A stretch of DNA of 16,414 nucleotides from an uncultured Collinsella sp. (GTDB lineage: Bacteria > Actinomycetota > Coriobacteriia > Coriobacteriales > Coriobacteriaceae). Shown in pieces: positions 7,149-14,496 of the stretch. Within the stretch, counting starts at the first letter, position 1. Every line of letters starts with the position of its first letter. Both the position numbers and the translations under genes were made by a program. The stretch covers positions 1 to 16,414 of the forward strand of contig CABUWD010000037.1 of NCBI GenBank assembly GCA_902495155.1, given 5' to 3'. Below the pieces are notes generated by a model. It was given only the letters and a program-made list of their open reading frames with translations. It searched no databases and had not been told where the DNA came from.

Positions 7149-8756
7149 TTAGTGACGGAAATGCCTGGCTCCGGTGAACACCATCGCGATGCCATGCTCA
7201 TTGCAGGCCTGGATGCTCTCGTCGTCGCGCTTGGAGCCGCCGGGCTGAATGATGCAGGTCACGCCGTGCGCGGCAAGCACGTCGACGTTGTCGCGGAACG
7301 GGAAGAACGCGTCGCTTGCACAGGCAAAGCCGCCCTTCTCCACGCCCTCGCGCTCGCAGAAGTCCTCGGCGCGCTCGCAGGCCAGCAGTGCGGAGTCAAC
7401 GCGGTTGGGCTGACCCGGACCCATGCCAATGCCGGCCTTGCCCTTGGAGACCAGGATGGCGTTGGACTTGACGCCCTTGCAGACCTTCCAGGCAAACTCG
7501 AGCTCGGCCATCTCGGCGTCGGTGGGCTTGCGGTCGGTGGGGAACGTAAAGGTCGCGGGGTCCTCGGTCACGTGGTCGACTTCCTGCACCAGCATGCCGC
7601 CGTCGACGGAGCGCAGCTCCACCTGGGCGCCGTGGTCCACGCCGCCGGTAGCCAACACGCGCAGGTTGGGGCGCTTGGCCATGCGCTCGAGCGCCTCGTC
7701 GGTGTAGCTCGGGGCGATGATGACCTCGACGAACTGCTTGTTCTGATCGGCAAAGTGTTCAACCAGCTCAAAGGGAACCTCGCGGTTGCAGGCGATGATG
7801 CCGCCAAAGGCGCTCTTGGGATCGCAGGCGAAGGCGCGATCGTAGGCGGCCGTGATGTCCTCGGCAACGGCGGAACCGCAGGGGTTTTGGTGCTTGAGGA
7901 TCACGCAGGCCGGCTCGTCGAACTCGCGGACCAGGTTCCAGGCGGCGTCGGCATCCAGATAGTTGTTGTAGCTGAGCGGCTTGCCCTGGATCTGCTCGGA
8001 GCCCACGAGCGGGAACTGCGAGCTCGCGGTGTTCTCGCAGCCCTCGGCAAAGCGATAGACCGTAGCCTTCTGCTGCGGGTTCTCGCCATAGCGCAGGTCG
8101 TCGACCTTCTCCAGCGAAATCTCGAGCTTGGCAGAGGTGTCCGCCACGTCGCTTGCCTGGGCGGCAAGCCAACGGGAGATAGCCGTGTCGTAGGCGGCGG
8201 TGGTCTGGTAGACCTTCACCTGCAGGCGACGACGGGTGGAAAGCGTGGTGCAGCCACCGGTCTCGTGCATCTCGGCCAGGACGGCATCATAGTCGGCCGG
8301 GTCGGAGATGACGGTAACGCTCGCGGCGTTCTTGGCAGCAGAGCGCAGCATGGAGGGGCCACCGATGTCGATGTGCTCGATAGCGTCCGCGAAGGTGACC
8401 TCGGGGTTGGCAACGGTCTTCTCGAACTCGTACAGGTTGACGACGACCAGGTCGATCAGCTTAATGCCGTGCTGAGCCGCCTCCTGCATGTGCTGCTCGG
8501 AATCGCGGCGGGCCAGCAGCGCACCATGAACCTTGGGGTGCAGGGTCTTAACGCGGCCGTCCATCATCTCGGGATAGCCCGTGAACTCCTCGATGGGGGT
8601 TACGGGAACGCCCGCGTCCTCGATGGCACGGGCCGTGCCGCCCGTAGAGATGATCTCGACGCCAAAGTCATCGACCAGCGTCCGTGCGAAATCGACGACG
8701 CCCGTCTTATCGGTAACCGAGATCAACGCGCGTGCGATCTTCACATCAGATCCCAT
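7149..8756 (-). CDS. purH: Bifunctional AICAR formyltransferase / IMP cyclohydrolase
   Basis: This is a complete 535-residue PurH, the enzyme of the last two steps of de novo purine synthesis (AICAR to FAICAR to IMP). The IMP cyclohydrolase domain (about 1-200) has STGGT (37-41), YPEMMDGRVKTLHPKVHGAL (61-80) and the IDIGGPSMLRSAAKN segment. The formyltransferase domain (about 200-535) has LRYGENPQQ (221-229), the catalytic Lys-His pair at 288-289 in ILKHQNPCG, AFGGIIACNREV and the terminal IIQPGGSKRDDE and FTGARHFRH motifs. A strong AGGAGG site precedes the ATG. No other pur gene is adjacent, and none of the sequence blocks of a ZTP (pfl) riboswitch was found upstream. It appears to be a single-gene unit with its own terminator. 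Confidence 0.98.
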   Translation of the reverse strand: MGSDVKIARALISVTDKTGVVDFARTLVDDFGVEIISTGGTARAIEDAGVPVTPIEEFTGYPEMMDGRVKTLHPKVHGALLARRDSEQHMQEAAQHGIKLIDLVVVNLYEFEKTVANPEVTFADAIEHIDIGGPSMLRSAAKNAASVTVISDPADYDAVLAEMHETGGCTTLSTRRRLQVKVYQTTAAYDTAISRWLAAQASDVADTSAKLEISLEKVDDLRYGENPQQKATVYRFAEGCENTASSQFPLVGSEQIQGKPLSYNNYLDADAAWNLVREFDEPACVILKHQNPCGSAVAEDITAAYDRAFACDPKSAFGGIIACNREVPFELVEHFADQNKQFVEVIIAPSYTDEALERMAKRPNLRVLATGGVDHGAQVELRSVDGGMLVQEVDHVTEDPATFTFPTDRKPTDAEMAELEFAWKVCKGVKSNAILVSKGKAGIGMGPGQPNRVDSALLACERAEDFCEREGVEKGGFACASDAFFPFRDNVDVLAAHGVTCIIQPGGSKRDDESIQACNEHGIAMVFTGARHFRH

Positions 8757-8830
8757 GCAGTCCTCCTGTCTGGTACGCCGCCGTGCTCTGTGAGTCGGTG
8801 ATACGTCGATCTGCAGCGCTCGCGCAGCGG

Positions 8831-8871
8831 CATTGAAAATACTGATTCAATGTAGCGCATCGAGCGCATCG
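8831..8871. repeat. Inverted repeat and tandem 9-mers upstream of purH
   Basis: CATTGAA (8831-8837) and TTCAATG (8846-8852) form a perfect inverted repeat with an 8-nt spacer. Directly next to it the 9-mer AGCGCATCG occurs twice in tandem (8854-8871) and continues into a GCATCGATGC palindrome. This lies 75-115 bp upstream of purH, in the 277-bp gap shared with the divergent acetyltransferase gene. It could be an operator region; I could not place a convincing promoter here. Confidence 0.4.
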
Positions 8872-9033
8872 ATGCATCCCGCAACGGGCGCATATGCAGA
8901 AAAAGTTTGCGAGCGGAGGGGATGGGCATGGCACCGGGCACGGTGAGTTCATGGAACACAGGGGCACCATAATTAGATGCCAATAGCGTGGTAGAACTGT
9001 GCTCGATATGCATCCGCAAAAGAAAGAGGCACC

Positions 9034-9675
9034 ATGGTCTCGCGGGTTCTCTACCGACCGTTTGATACCGAAGACTTCGACGCCATCGCGCTGATTCTGC
9101 AGCAGCTTTGGCATAACAATTCGGATAACGATGAGTACAACCGCCTTGAGGCCGCGTGCGACCTCGCCTATTGCCTTTCCTCGTCGACATTTTCGCAGGT
9201 TGCCGTAATCGACGGTCAGGCGCGCGGCATTTCGCTCGCGCGTGCGGGACAGAGCTCCGGCGCCACTATCAACGAGCATTGGATGGATACCGAACGCGCG
9301 CTGCTATCGCAGATGCGTGAGCTAGAGCCCGATGCGTGCGCCGAGTATCTCTCGTTTGTGCGCGCAACCATCCGAACCAACAACCGCCTGCTCGAGAGCA
9401 GCCCGTTGCCGCACGACAACGAGGTCACGCTGCTTGCCGTGGATCGCGATGTCCATGGCCTGGGCGTTGGCACGGTTCTGCTCGATGCCGCCGTCTCGCA
9501 CCTGTCCTCGCTTGGAGCGACGAGGGCGCACCTGTACACCGACTCCAACTGCTCGTGGAAGTTCTACGAGCTGCACGGCTTTAAGCGCACGGCCACGCAC
9601 CACGCCAACCGCGAAGAGCGCCGTCACGACATGCCGCGCGAAAGCTTCCTCTACGAACTCGATCTAACAGCCTAA
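9034..9675 (+). CDS. GNAT-family N-acetyltransferase
   Basis: This is a 213-residue protein with the GNAT fold in its C-terminal half. Motif A, TLLAVDRDVHGLGVGTVLLDAA (132-153), includes the acetyl-CoA pyrophosphate-binding loop HGLGVG (141-146). The later SWKFYELHGFKR (174-185) is the usual motif B tyrosine/glycine region. The N-terminal part (RPFDTEDFDAIALIL) fits the family start. The ATG has AGAGG 5 nt upstream. The acyl acceptor could be an amino acid, antibiotic, polyamine or protein and cannot be predicted. It is divergent from purH. No hairpin terminator follows; instead a repeat cluster starts 12 nt after the stop. Confidence 0.85.
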   Translation: MVSRVLYRPFDTEDFDAIALILQQLWHNNSDNDEYNRLEAACDLAYCLSSSTFSQVAVIDGQARGISLARAGQSSGATINEHWMDTERALLSQMRELEPDACAEYLSFVRATIRTNNRLLESSPLPHDNEVTLLAVDRDVHGLGVGTVLLDAAVSHLSSLGATRAHLYTDSNCSWKFYELHGFKRTATHHANREERRHDMPRESFLYELDLTA

Positions 9676-9687
9676 ACCCAGCAGTTA

Positions 9688-9727
9688 GGGACGTTCCTTT
9701 TGTGCCGGCACCCCGGGACACTCCTTG
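9688..9727. repeat. Dispersed 40-bp repeat, copy A
   Basis: Blocks GGGACGTTCCTT, TGCCGGCA and GGGACACTCCTTG are separated by 3 and 4 variable bases. The same three blocks with the same spacing recur at 11935-11974 (33 of 40 bases identical, same orientation). TGCCGGCA is a perfect palindrome. The two GGGAC motifs start 27 nt apart. Confidence 0.75.
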
Positions 9728-9741
9728 ACAGCAACCGCACC

Positions 9742-9788
9742 TAGTCGTTGGGGACGTTCTTAAATGATTAGTCGCTGGGGACAGTCTT
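9742..9788. repeat. Degenerate repeat pair related to the 40-bp repeat
   Basis: TAGTCGTTGGGGACGTTCTT (9742-9761) and TAGTCGCTGGGGACAGTCTT (9769-9788) are tandem copies with a 27-nt period. They share the GGGAC(G/A)-TC-TT core with the neighbouring 40-bp repeat but lack its palindromic centre. Confidence 0.65.
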
Positions 9789-9801
9789 CGTAGGTAGCGC
9801 G

Positions 9802-9850
9802 TAAAAAGGGGATGGGCTTTCCCCGACGGCTGTCGAGAAAAGCCCATCCC
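9802..9850 (-). terminator. Intrinsic terminator of the DUF2207 gene
   Basis: On the minus strand GGGATGGGCTTT (12 bp) pairs with AAAGCCCATCCC, with an inner CGAC/GTCG extension, and runs into CCTTTTTAC. It begins about 15 nt after the stop codon. Confidence 0.8.
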
Positions 9851-9864
9851 ATAATTTACGACCG

Positions 9865-11811
9865 TTAGAACGTTCCGCCGCCGCCTCCGCCGACGCCGCC
9901 ACCGCCGCCACCGGAAAAGCCGCCGCCGCTGCCGGCGCTCGAGCTATCGGAACTCGAAGCCAGCTCGCGGATGGTCTCGTGATACACATCGTTGAACGAA
10001 TCGAGCGGAGACTCGTTGCCGTAGTGATGGTAATACCACCAGTAGCAGGGGTAGTTGTCGTAGAAATCGTCGCTGTTGCGCAGATCCGCAGGCACGGCCT
10101 CGGCCAGCTGTCGCAGCACTTCTTTCGAAACGCCCAGGGCAACGCCCATCACCAGCAGCTTGTTCCACAAGATCAGATCGCTGGGGACGGCCTCCTTCAG
10201 GCGCGTAAAATCCTCGAGCCAATGCTTGAGCGCCTTGCAGCGAGCCGCCACCTCGGCGCCCTCCGACGTGTAACGGCGGAAGGTGCAGCTCAGGACAAAG
10301 CCCACAATCGTGACGGGGATCGAGATCATAGCGGCACCGACGTTGGCGTCCGCAAAGTCGGTATAGAACAGAGAGCCCAAAATGCCAAAGACAATGATGA
10401 TGCCGAGAACCAAGCCGGCAACCAGGGCGACGGTGCCGTCCGAGGCGATAAGCTCGCGCGCCTCCAGCTTGCCCTTAACCGTGCTCTGATAGTCCTCGAG
10501 CTTGTCGCCAACAGATGTGGTGCGCTCGCTAGCGTATTCCTCCAGCTCGCTAAACGTGCGCGAACGGACTCCGTCCTTATCGGGCTTAACGCCAGCGAAG
10601 AAGACCTTGAGTACGTCGCGGTCGATGCCGTCCTTCTTGGCAGCCTTCCAGGCCTCGTCGGTCACTGTGATGCGATACGTCTGCTCCTCTTTTTCGCGAC
10701 GGAGCAGACCCTTCTTCTTGGTCTCGGTCGCTTCTTCCAGCTTGATCACGCGGTCGTCGGTCAGCTTCATCAGCGTGGCGATATATGCCTGATCGGGCAC
10801 GTCGTTCCAGCTCATAAGAGTTGCAAGCACCGCGGGATGATCGGCGGAGGGCACATCGCGGAAGTACTCGTCCTGGAAGAGCGGCTTGGGCTTGGGCCTG
10901 CGCAGCTTGAGCATCACGATTACACCGGTATAGGCAACCGCCACAACAACACACATCACGGCAATCGCGCCGGCAACCGCACGCGCGTGCTCACGGCGGG
11001 CGTTAGCTTCGTCGGCCCATTCCTTCTCTTCGCTCAGGATCGTTGACATGTGCTCTTCGCCCGAAGCGGCAAGCTGCGGCACCCAGTCGCTAGGGAAGGC
11101 GATGCGTGCCTCGGCGAATTCGCCCTGATGCACGCAGGGAATGGTATAGGCGACCATGGGCTCGTCCTCATCGAGCGACACGTCGCCCGTCAGCGGGCCG
11201 TGGCCCCATGCGCGGAAGTTATCGCCCTTGACGGCCGCCGTCCCAGCAGCGGCATTTGCGAAGTACACTTCCATCTCGACATCGTCGGAATCCGCAGACC
11301 AGCCGTCGCCCACGAACTTCCAGTAGAGCTCGGCGGTATCGGCCCAGTTCATAACCGCACCGGTCATGGTGTAGCTCACGTAATAGATTGCACTGTCACC
11401 GCTCTCGTGAGGGCTGAACACCTTAATCCTTACGCCGTCACCGGCCTGCTCGATCGTATAGACGCCAGAGTCGCCCTTGTTCGCGCTATCGACTTTGTTA
11501 AACGCGGTGTCCCCTTCCTCGACACTCAGCACATCGACGCCCGCCGTGCCACCCTGCTGGTTGGTACCCGTATTAATCTCCCAAAACACGCCGTTGATGT
11601 CGTCATCGAAATCAAACTGGCGCCCCTCGACAACGGTCAGCGATCCATCGGCCTCGACCGTGGCACTGATGTAGGTTTGGGTCATGGAATACCCGTCGGC
11701 ACGTGCAACGGCGGGTAGCAGCAGCAGCGCGCACGCGATGAGCGCGCAAATGGAAGCAAATCGCGCAAACGGGCAGCGCTGCCGACAGGTCTTGGCAACG
11801 GGGGCGTTCAT
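9865..11811 (-). CDS. DUF2207-family exported membrane protein with glycine-rich tail
   Basis: This is a 648-residue protein. A signal peptide (basic start, hydrophobic 20-36, likely cleavage after ARA at 36-38) leads to an extracytoplasmic beta-rich domain (about 40-265) typical of DUF2207, with motifs such as VEADGSLTVVEGRQFDFD and NGVFWEIN. A membrane helix follows (about 279-301), then a cytoplasmic domain (305-455), two more helices (about 460-483 and 491-511), and a C-terminal cytoplasmic part. It ends in an aromatic patch (YPCYWWYYHHYGN, 587-599) and a tail of Ser then Gly ending GGGGGGTF. The function of this family is unknown. The start at 11811 has AAAGGA 8 nt upstream; the in-frame ATG at 11847 lacks a good ribosome-binding site. 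Copies of a 40-bp repeat lie on both sides. Confidence 0.85.
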   Translation of the reverse strand: MNAPVAKTCRQRCPFARFASICALIACALLLLPAVARADGYSMTQTYISATVEADGSLTVVEGRQFDFDDDINGVFWEINTGTNQQGGTAGVDVLSVEEGDTAFNKVDSANKGDSGVYTIEQAGDGVRIKVFSPHESGDSAIYYVSYTMTGAVMNWADTAELYWKFVGDGWSADSDDVEMEVYFANAAAGTAAVKGDNFRAWGHGPLTGDVSLDEDEPMVAYTIPCVHQGEFAEARIAFPSDWVPQLAASGEEHMSTILSEEKEWADEANARREHARAVAGAIAVMCVVVAVAYTGVIVMLKLRRPKPKPLFQDEYFRDVPSADHPAVLATLMSWNDVPDQAYIATLMKLTDDRVIKLEEATETKKKGLLRREKEEQTYRITVTDEAWKAAKKDGIDRDVLKVFFAGVKPDKDGVRSRTFSELEEYASERTTSVGDKLEDYQSTVKGKLEARELIASDGTVALVAGLVLGIIIVFGILGSLFYTDFADANVGAAMISIPVTIVGFVLSCTFRRYTSEGAEVAARCKALKHWLEDFTRLKEAVPSDLILWNKLLVMGVALGVSKEVLRQLAEAVPADLRNSDDFYDNYPCYWWYYHHYGNESPLDSFNDVYHETIRELASSSDSSSAGSGGGFSGGGGGGVGGGGGGTF

Positions 11812-11934
11812 AGGCACATCCTTTGTCTGTGATACCAGTAGCGTCATTGTCCCACGTTTGCGGGTTCATGTGACGAACATCTAGGTCAGCGGAGTATCAA
11901 ACGGGACGAAAGTCACGCCCGCGGCCGGCACCTG

Positions 11935-11974
11935 GGGACGTTCCTTATCTGCCGGCAATCTGGGACACTCCTTG
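11935..11974. repeat. Dispersed 40-bp repeat, copy B
   Basis: It has the same three blocks and spacing as 9688-9727: GGGACGTTCCTT, TGCCGGCA, GGGACACTCCTTG. An additional GCCGGCACC half-unit precedes it (11924-11932), so copy B can be read as two tandem units of palindrome plus GGGAC motif. The GGGAC motifs are again 27 nt apart. Confidence 0.75.
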
Positions 11975-12148
11975 GCATAGCCCGCTCCGGCAATAGATAC
12001 CACTTCATAGCTCCGTCACAGGTGTAGCGGCTTTGTGTTGCCGCATGCGCACTGAGTGAGTCCGCGAGCAAGGTGGCATAAAGCAGTTGAGCGAACACGG
12101 TTTGCCCCTTTGCCGTTCGCTTGAGGATCATGTCCCCCTTTTCCGCGG

Positions 12149-12182
12149 AAACCCCGGCAGTTGCGAAGAGCTGCCGGGGTTT
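12149..12182. terminator. Strong hairpin upstream of gluQ, possible terminator
   Basis: The perfect 12-bp stem AAACCCCGGCAG/CTGCCGGGGTTT has a 10-nt loop. Only three T residues end the stem on either strand, so it may act as a weak bidirectional terminator or a structured RNA end. No gene close upstream on the plus strand needs it. Confidence 0.45.
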
Positions 12183-12254
12183 CTGTCGTTTGAGGGGTTG
12201 GGCTGGCGGGTGGCGATCGAGCTGTCGAGCCGGTGCCTCCCCCACCTCCCGCGC

Positions 12255-12260
12255 TATACT
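12255..12260 (+). promoter_or_regulatory. -10 element implying a leaderless gluQ transcript
   Basis: TATACT matches the -10 consensus at 5 of 6 positions and ends 7 nt before the gluQ ATG, so transcription would begin at or next to the start codon. No ribosome-binding site precedes the ATG. No clear -35 is seen. Leaderless messages of this layout are common in actinobacteria. Confidence 0.5.
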
Positions 12261-12267
12261 CGTCCGC

Positions 12268-13269
12268 ATGGATATCAACGCACGCAACATAGCAACACAC
12301 GCCGCGGACGCACCGGCAACGGCAGAGCCCACCCCCGTCGTGGGACGCTTCGCCCCGTCGCCCTCGGGCCGCATGCACCTGGGCAACGTGTTCAGCTGTC
12401 TGTGCTCGTGGCTTTCGGCCCGCAGCCAGGGCGGCGGCATCGTGTTGCGCATCGAGGACCTGGACGATCGCTGTAAGCGGCCGGAGCTTGCCGCCCAACT
12501 GATTGACGACCTGGCTTGGCTGGGGCTCGAATGGGACGAAGGCCCCTACTACCAGCATGATCGCCTAGACCTGTACGAGCGTGCTCTGCATCAACTGCAA
12601 GACGCCGGCCTCACCTATCCCTGCTTTTGCACGCGCGCCGAACTCCATGCCGCGAGCGCACCGCACGCGAGCGACGGCACGCCCATCTACCGCGGCGCCT
12701 GCCGAGGCCTTTCTGCCGAAGAGGTTGCCCGCCGCAGCATCCTGCGCGCTCCGGCCACGCGCCTGCGCGTGCCCGTCGTCGACGACCTCGCAGACGACGT
12801 GATCGAATTCGTGGACCGCACGTACGGAGCCCAATGCGAAGCACTCGCCACCGAGTGCGGTGACTTTTTGGTGCGCCGCAGCGACGGCGTGTTTGCCTAT
12901 CAGCTGGCCGTGGTGGTCGACGACGCTGCCATGGGCGTCACCGAGGTTGTGCGCGGATGCGACCTGCTGGGCTCCACGCCGCGCCAAATCTACCTGCAGC
13001 ATCTGCTGGGACTTCCAACGCCGCACTACGCACACATTCCGCTGCTCATGTCGCCGGATGGCCGCCGCCTTTCCAAGCGAGACCGCGATTTGGACCTGGG
13101 CGAACTACGCGCACGCTTTGGCACGCCCGAGACGCTGCTGGGATGGCTCGCCGGGCAAACGGGCATCGCGCCGGACGCCACACCGCGCTCTGCCGAGCAG
13201 CTGGTCGAGCACTTTAGCTGGGATGTTATCCGTACGCATCGGGAGAACATCACTGTAACGGTCGAGTAG
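12268..13269 (+). CDS. gluQ: Glutamyl-queuosine tRNA(Asp) synthetase
   Basis: This 333-residue enzyme is a truncated GluRS paralogue that attaches glutamate to the queuosine base at position 34 of tRNA-Asp. The class I motifs are HLGN (37-40, in RFAPSPSGRMHLGN) and RLSKR (267-271). The zinc site characteristic of GluQ is present: CFC at 119-121 with Tyr141 and Cys145 in YRGAC. The anticodon-binding half of a true GluRS is absent, as expected. RIEDLDDR (61-68) and the VVRGCDLLGSTPRQIYL segment (228-243) are also standard. The frame stays open back to 12121, but that part crosses a stem-loop and contains no family sequence, so the start at 12268 is preferred. It converges with a phosphoesterase gene 15 nt away. 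Confidence 0.95.
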   Translation: MDINARNIATHAADAPATAEPTPVVGRFAPSPSGRMHLGNVFSCLCSWLSARSQGGGIVLRIEDLDDRCKRPELAAQLIDDLAWLGLEWDEGPYYQHDRLDLYERALHQLQDAGLTYPCFCTRAELHAASAPHASDGTPIYRGACRGLSAEEVARRSILRAPATRLRVPVVDDLADDVIEFVDRTYGAQCEALATECGDFLVRRSDGVFAYQLAVVVDDAAMGVTEVVRGCDLLGSTPRQIYLQHLLGLPTPHYAHIPLLMSPDGRRLSKRDRDLDLGELRARFGTPETLLGWLAGQTGIAPDATPRSAEQLVEHFSWDVIRTHRENITVTVE

Positions 13270-13284
13270 CCAGCCACCCCGCCT

Positions 13285-14010
13285 CTACGCAACATCCCAG
13301 GGCTGGAGTTCGTCACCCAAGCGAACGATGCAGTCATAGAGCACGGTGTGGCGCTCGGCCGGGTTGGCATCCCGATGAAAATGCCCGTAGTACCAGCGCT
13401 TATAATCCAAGCGGTCTTCCAGCTCATCGAAAAATGCAGTAAGACGATCAACGCCGGGGCAATTCCAGCCGGGTGCCGGATAGAGCGTGGGCGAGAGCAT
13501 GCGCGTGGAGCAGGTGTGGGTGATTACGTAGTCGACCTTCCAACCCACGCTGTCGAGCCTTGCCCGCGCCTCCCCAAAGTTGCGCTCGTCCGGCAGCTCC
13601 TGCGGCCACCAACTGGAATACGGCACGCGATATTCCTTGTCCACGCTCGTGGCGCCGCCCATGGTAAAGATCGTTGAGCCGTCGAGTTCAAAAACCTCGC
13701 CGCGCGTCAGGCGCCGTATGGGCGAGGTATCCGACAGGCGCTGCGTCAGCCCACCGTGCCACAACTCCATGGGTCGCTCCGCCCAGTGATCGAAACGCTC
13801 GTGGTTGCCGTCGACAAACAGCACGGTGTAGGGGCGCGACTCCAGCCAAGCAATATCGGCGCACTCCTCGGCAGAAAAATCCAAGGGAAAGCCAAAATCG
13901 CCGGCGACGATGAGATAGTCGTCACTCGTCAGACTATCCCCAAGATCCCAGTCGCGCAGCTTTTGCATGTCGAGGCCGCTGTGAATATCGCCCGTCACAT
14001 AGACCGTCAT
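13285..14010 (-). CDS. Calcineurin-like metallophosphoesterase
   Basis: This is a 241-residue protein with all the metal-binding motifs of the family in order: GDIH (Asp8, His10), GDFG (Asp38), GNHE (Asn69, His70), THT (His165) and GHFH (His210, His212). It has no signal peptide, so it is cytoplasmic. The ATG at 14010 starts directly at the first beta strand (MTVYVTGDIH). The in-frame ATG at 14046 would add 12 residues without family similarity. Substrates in this family range from nucleotides to protein phosphates and cannot be assigned. It may be cotranscribed with the small membrane-protein gene upstream (gap about 85 nt, no clear terminator). Confidence 0.88.
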   Translation of the reverse strand: MTVYVTGDIHSGLDMQKLRDWDLGDSLTSDDYLIVAGDFGFPLDFSAEECADIAWLESRPYTVLFVDGNHERFDHWAERPMELWHGGLTQRLSDTSPIRRLTRGEVFELDGSTIFTMGGATSVDKEYRVPYSSWWPQELPDERNFGEARARLDSVGWKVDYVITHTCSTRMLSPTLYPAPGWNCPGVDRLTAFFDELEDRLDYKRWYYGHFHRDANPAERHTVLYDCIVRLGDELQPWDVA

Positions 14011-14095
14011 CGGATTACCACTTCCCTGCAAGTCGCTAGCCCACATTCTGCACGATTACTAAGCTAACCGTTCCAGCCCTTCCATCCCTTAGGGC

Positions 14096-14335
14096 TTACC
14101 CTTCGTTCTTCCATCCAAACGGGTCAAGCACCCAAAAAACCAGATCGAGCACGCCGCCGGTCATCATGGCGCCGGCAAGGGCCATGCAAACGTGCAGGGA
14201 ACTGGTACTTCGGAGCACGTCGAATGGCCCCAGAACAGCCAGCAGCGCGACCGCTGCGCCGGCAAAGCACAGTGCGAGGCACGGCCCCGCGTCCTTGACG
14301 CACTTCTTTGCGAGATGCTTTGCGTTGTCACTCAT
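14096..14335 (-). CDS. Small two-helix membrane protein
   Basis: This 79-residue protein starts MSDNAKHLAKKCVKD (basic amphipathic N-terminus). Two hydrophobic helices (about 17-39 and 48-70) are separated by a short loop, DVLRSTSSLH, and the end is DPFGWKNEG. I do not recognise a family. The ATG at 14335 has AGGAG 11 nt upstream, a rather long spacing. Another in-frame ATG (MRLNNDP) lies at 14374 without a ribosome-binding site, and the frame stays open to 14611 into the inverted-repeat element, which is not coding. It is upstream of and codirectional with the phosphoesterase. Confidence 0.65.
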   Translation of the reverse strand: MSDNAKHLAKKCVKDAGPCLALCFAGAAVALLAVLGPFDVLRSTSSLHVCMALAGAMMTGGVLDLVFWVLDPFGWKNEG

Positions 14336-14496
14336 CGGTATCGAACTCCTTAGAGGGTCATTGTTCAGACGCATGCCGCCGCGGCAGAGCGGGGCGGCAG
14401 GGTAAGTGTCACATGCCGTGCGGACATCAATGGAGAAACCGCCTGCTCGACCAACCCTTGACGCCGTTTTGCACCGGCACCCCATCCCCCCGCTGT

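Larger units (their letters stand above)
11812..12254. other. Gene-poor gap between the DUF2207 gene and gluQ
   Basis: This 443-bp stretch has no convincing gene. It holds the second copy of the 40-bp repeat (11935-11974), a 7-bp inverted repeat AGCGAAC/GTTCGCT (12090-12121) and a 12-bp perfect hairpin (12149-12182). A 72-codon open frame on the minus strand (12131 to 11913, start MILKRTAKGQ) has GGGGGA close to its ATG, but its last 20 codons read through the repeat. I do not call it a gene. Confidence 0.5.

Noticed and set aside
6801..8801. 666-codon open frame on the plus strand
   Set aside because: It is antisense to purH and shows shadow composition rich in Gly, Leu, Val and His.
8757..9033. 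ZTP (pfl) riboswitch upstream of purH
   Set aside because: The conserved CCGCCUGGGC block and partner sequences are not present on the purH strand.
9684..9790. CRISPR-like array
   Set aside because: There are only a few short degenerate repeats with a 27-nt period, no uniform direct repeat with unique spacers, and no cas genes.
11975..12130. tRNA or other known small RNA gene
   Set aside because: A cloverleaf with a T-loop GTTC and proper stems could not be built; only a 7-bp hairpin is visible.
12121..12267. N-terminal extension of gluQ
   Set aside because: The in-frame extension crosses a perfect 12-bp stem-loop and has no similarity to GluQ; the family start fits 12268.
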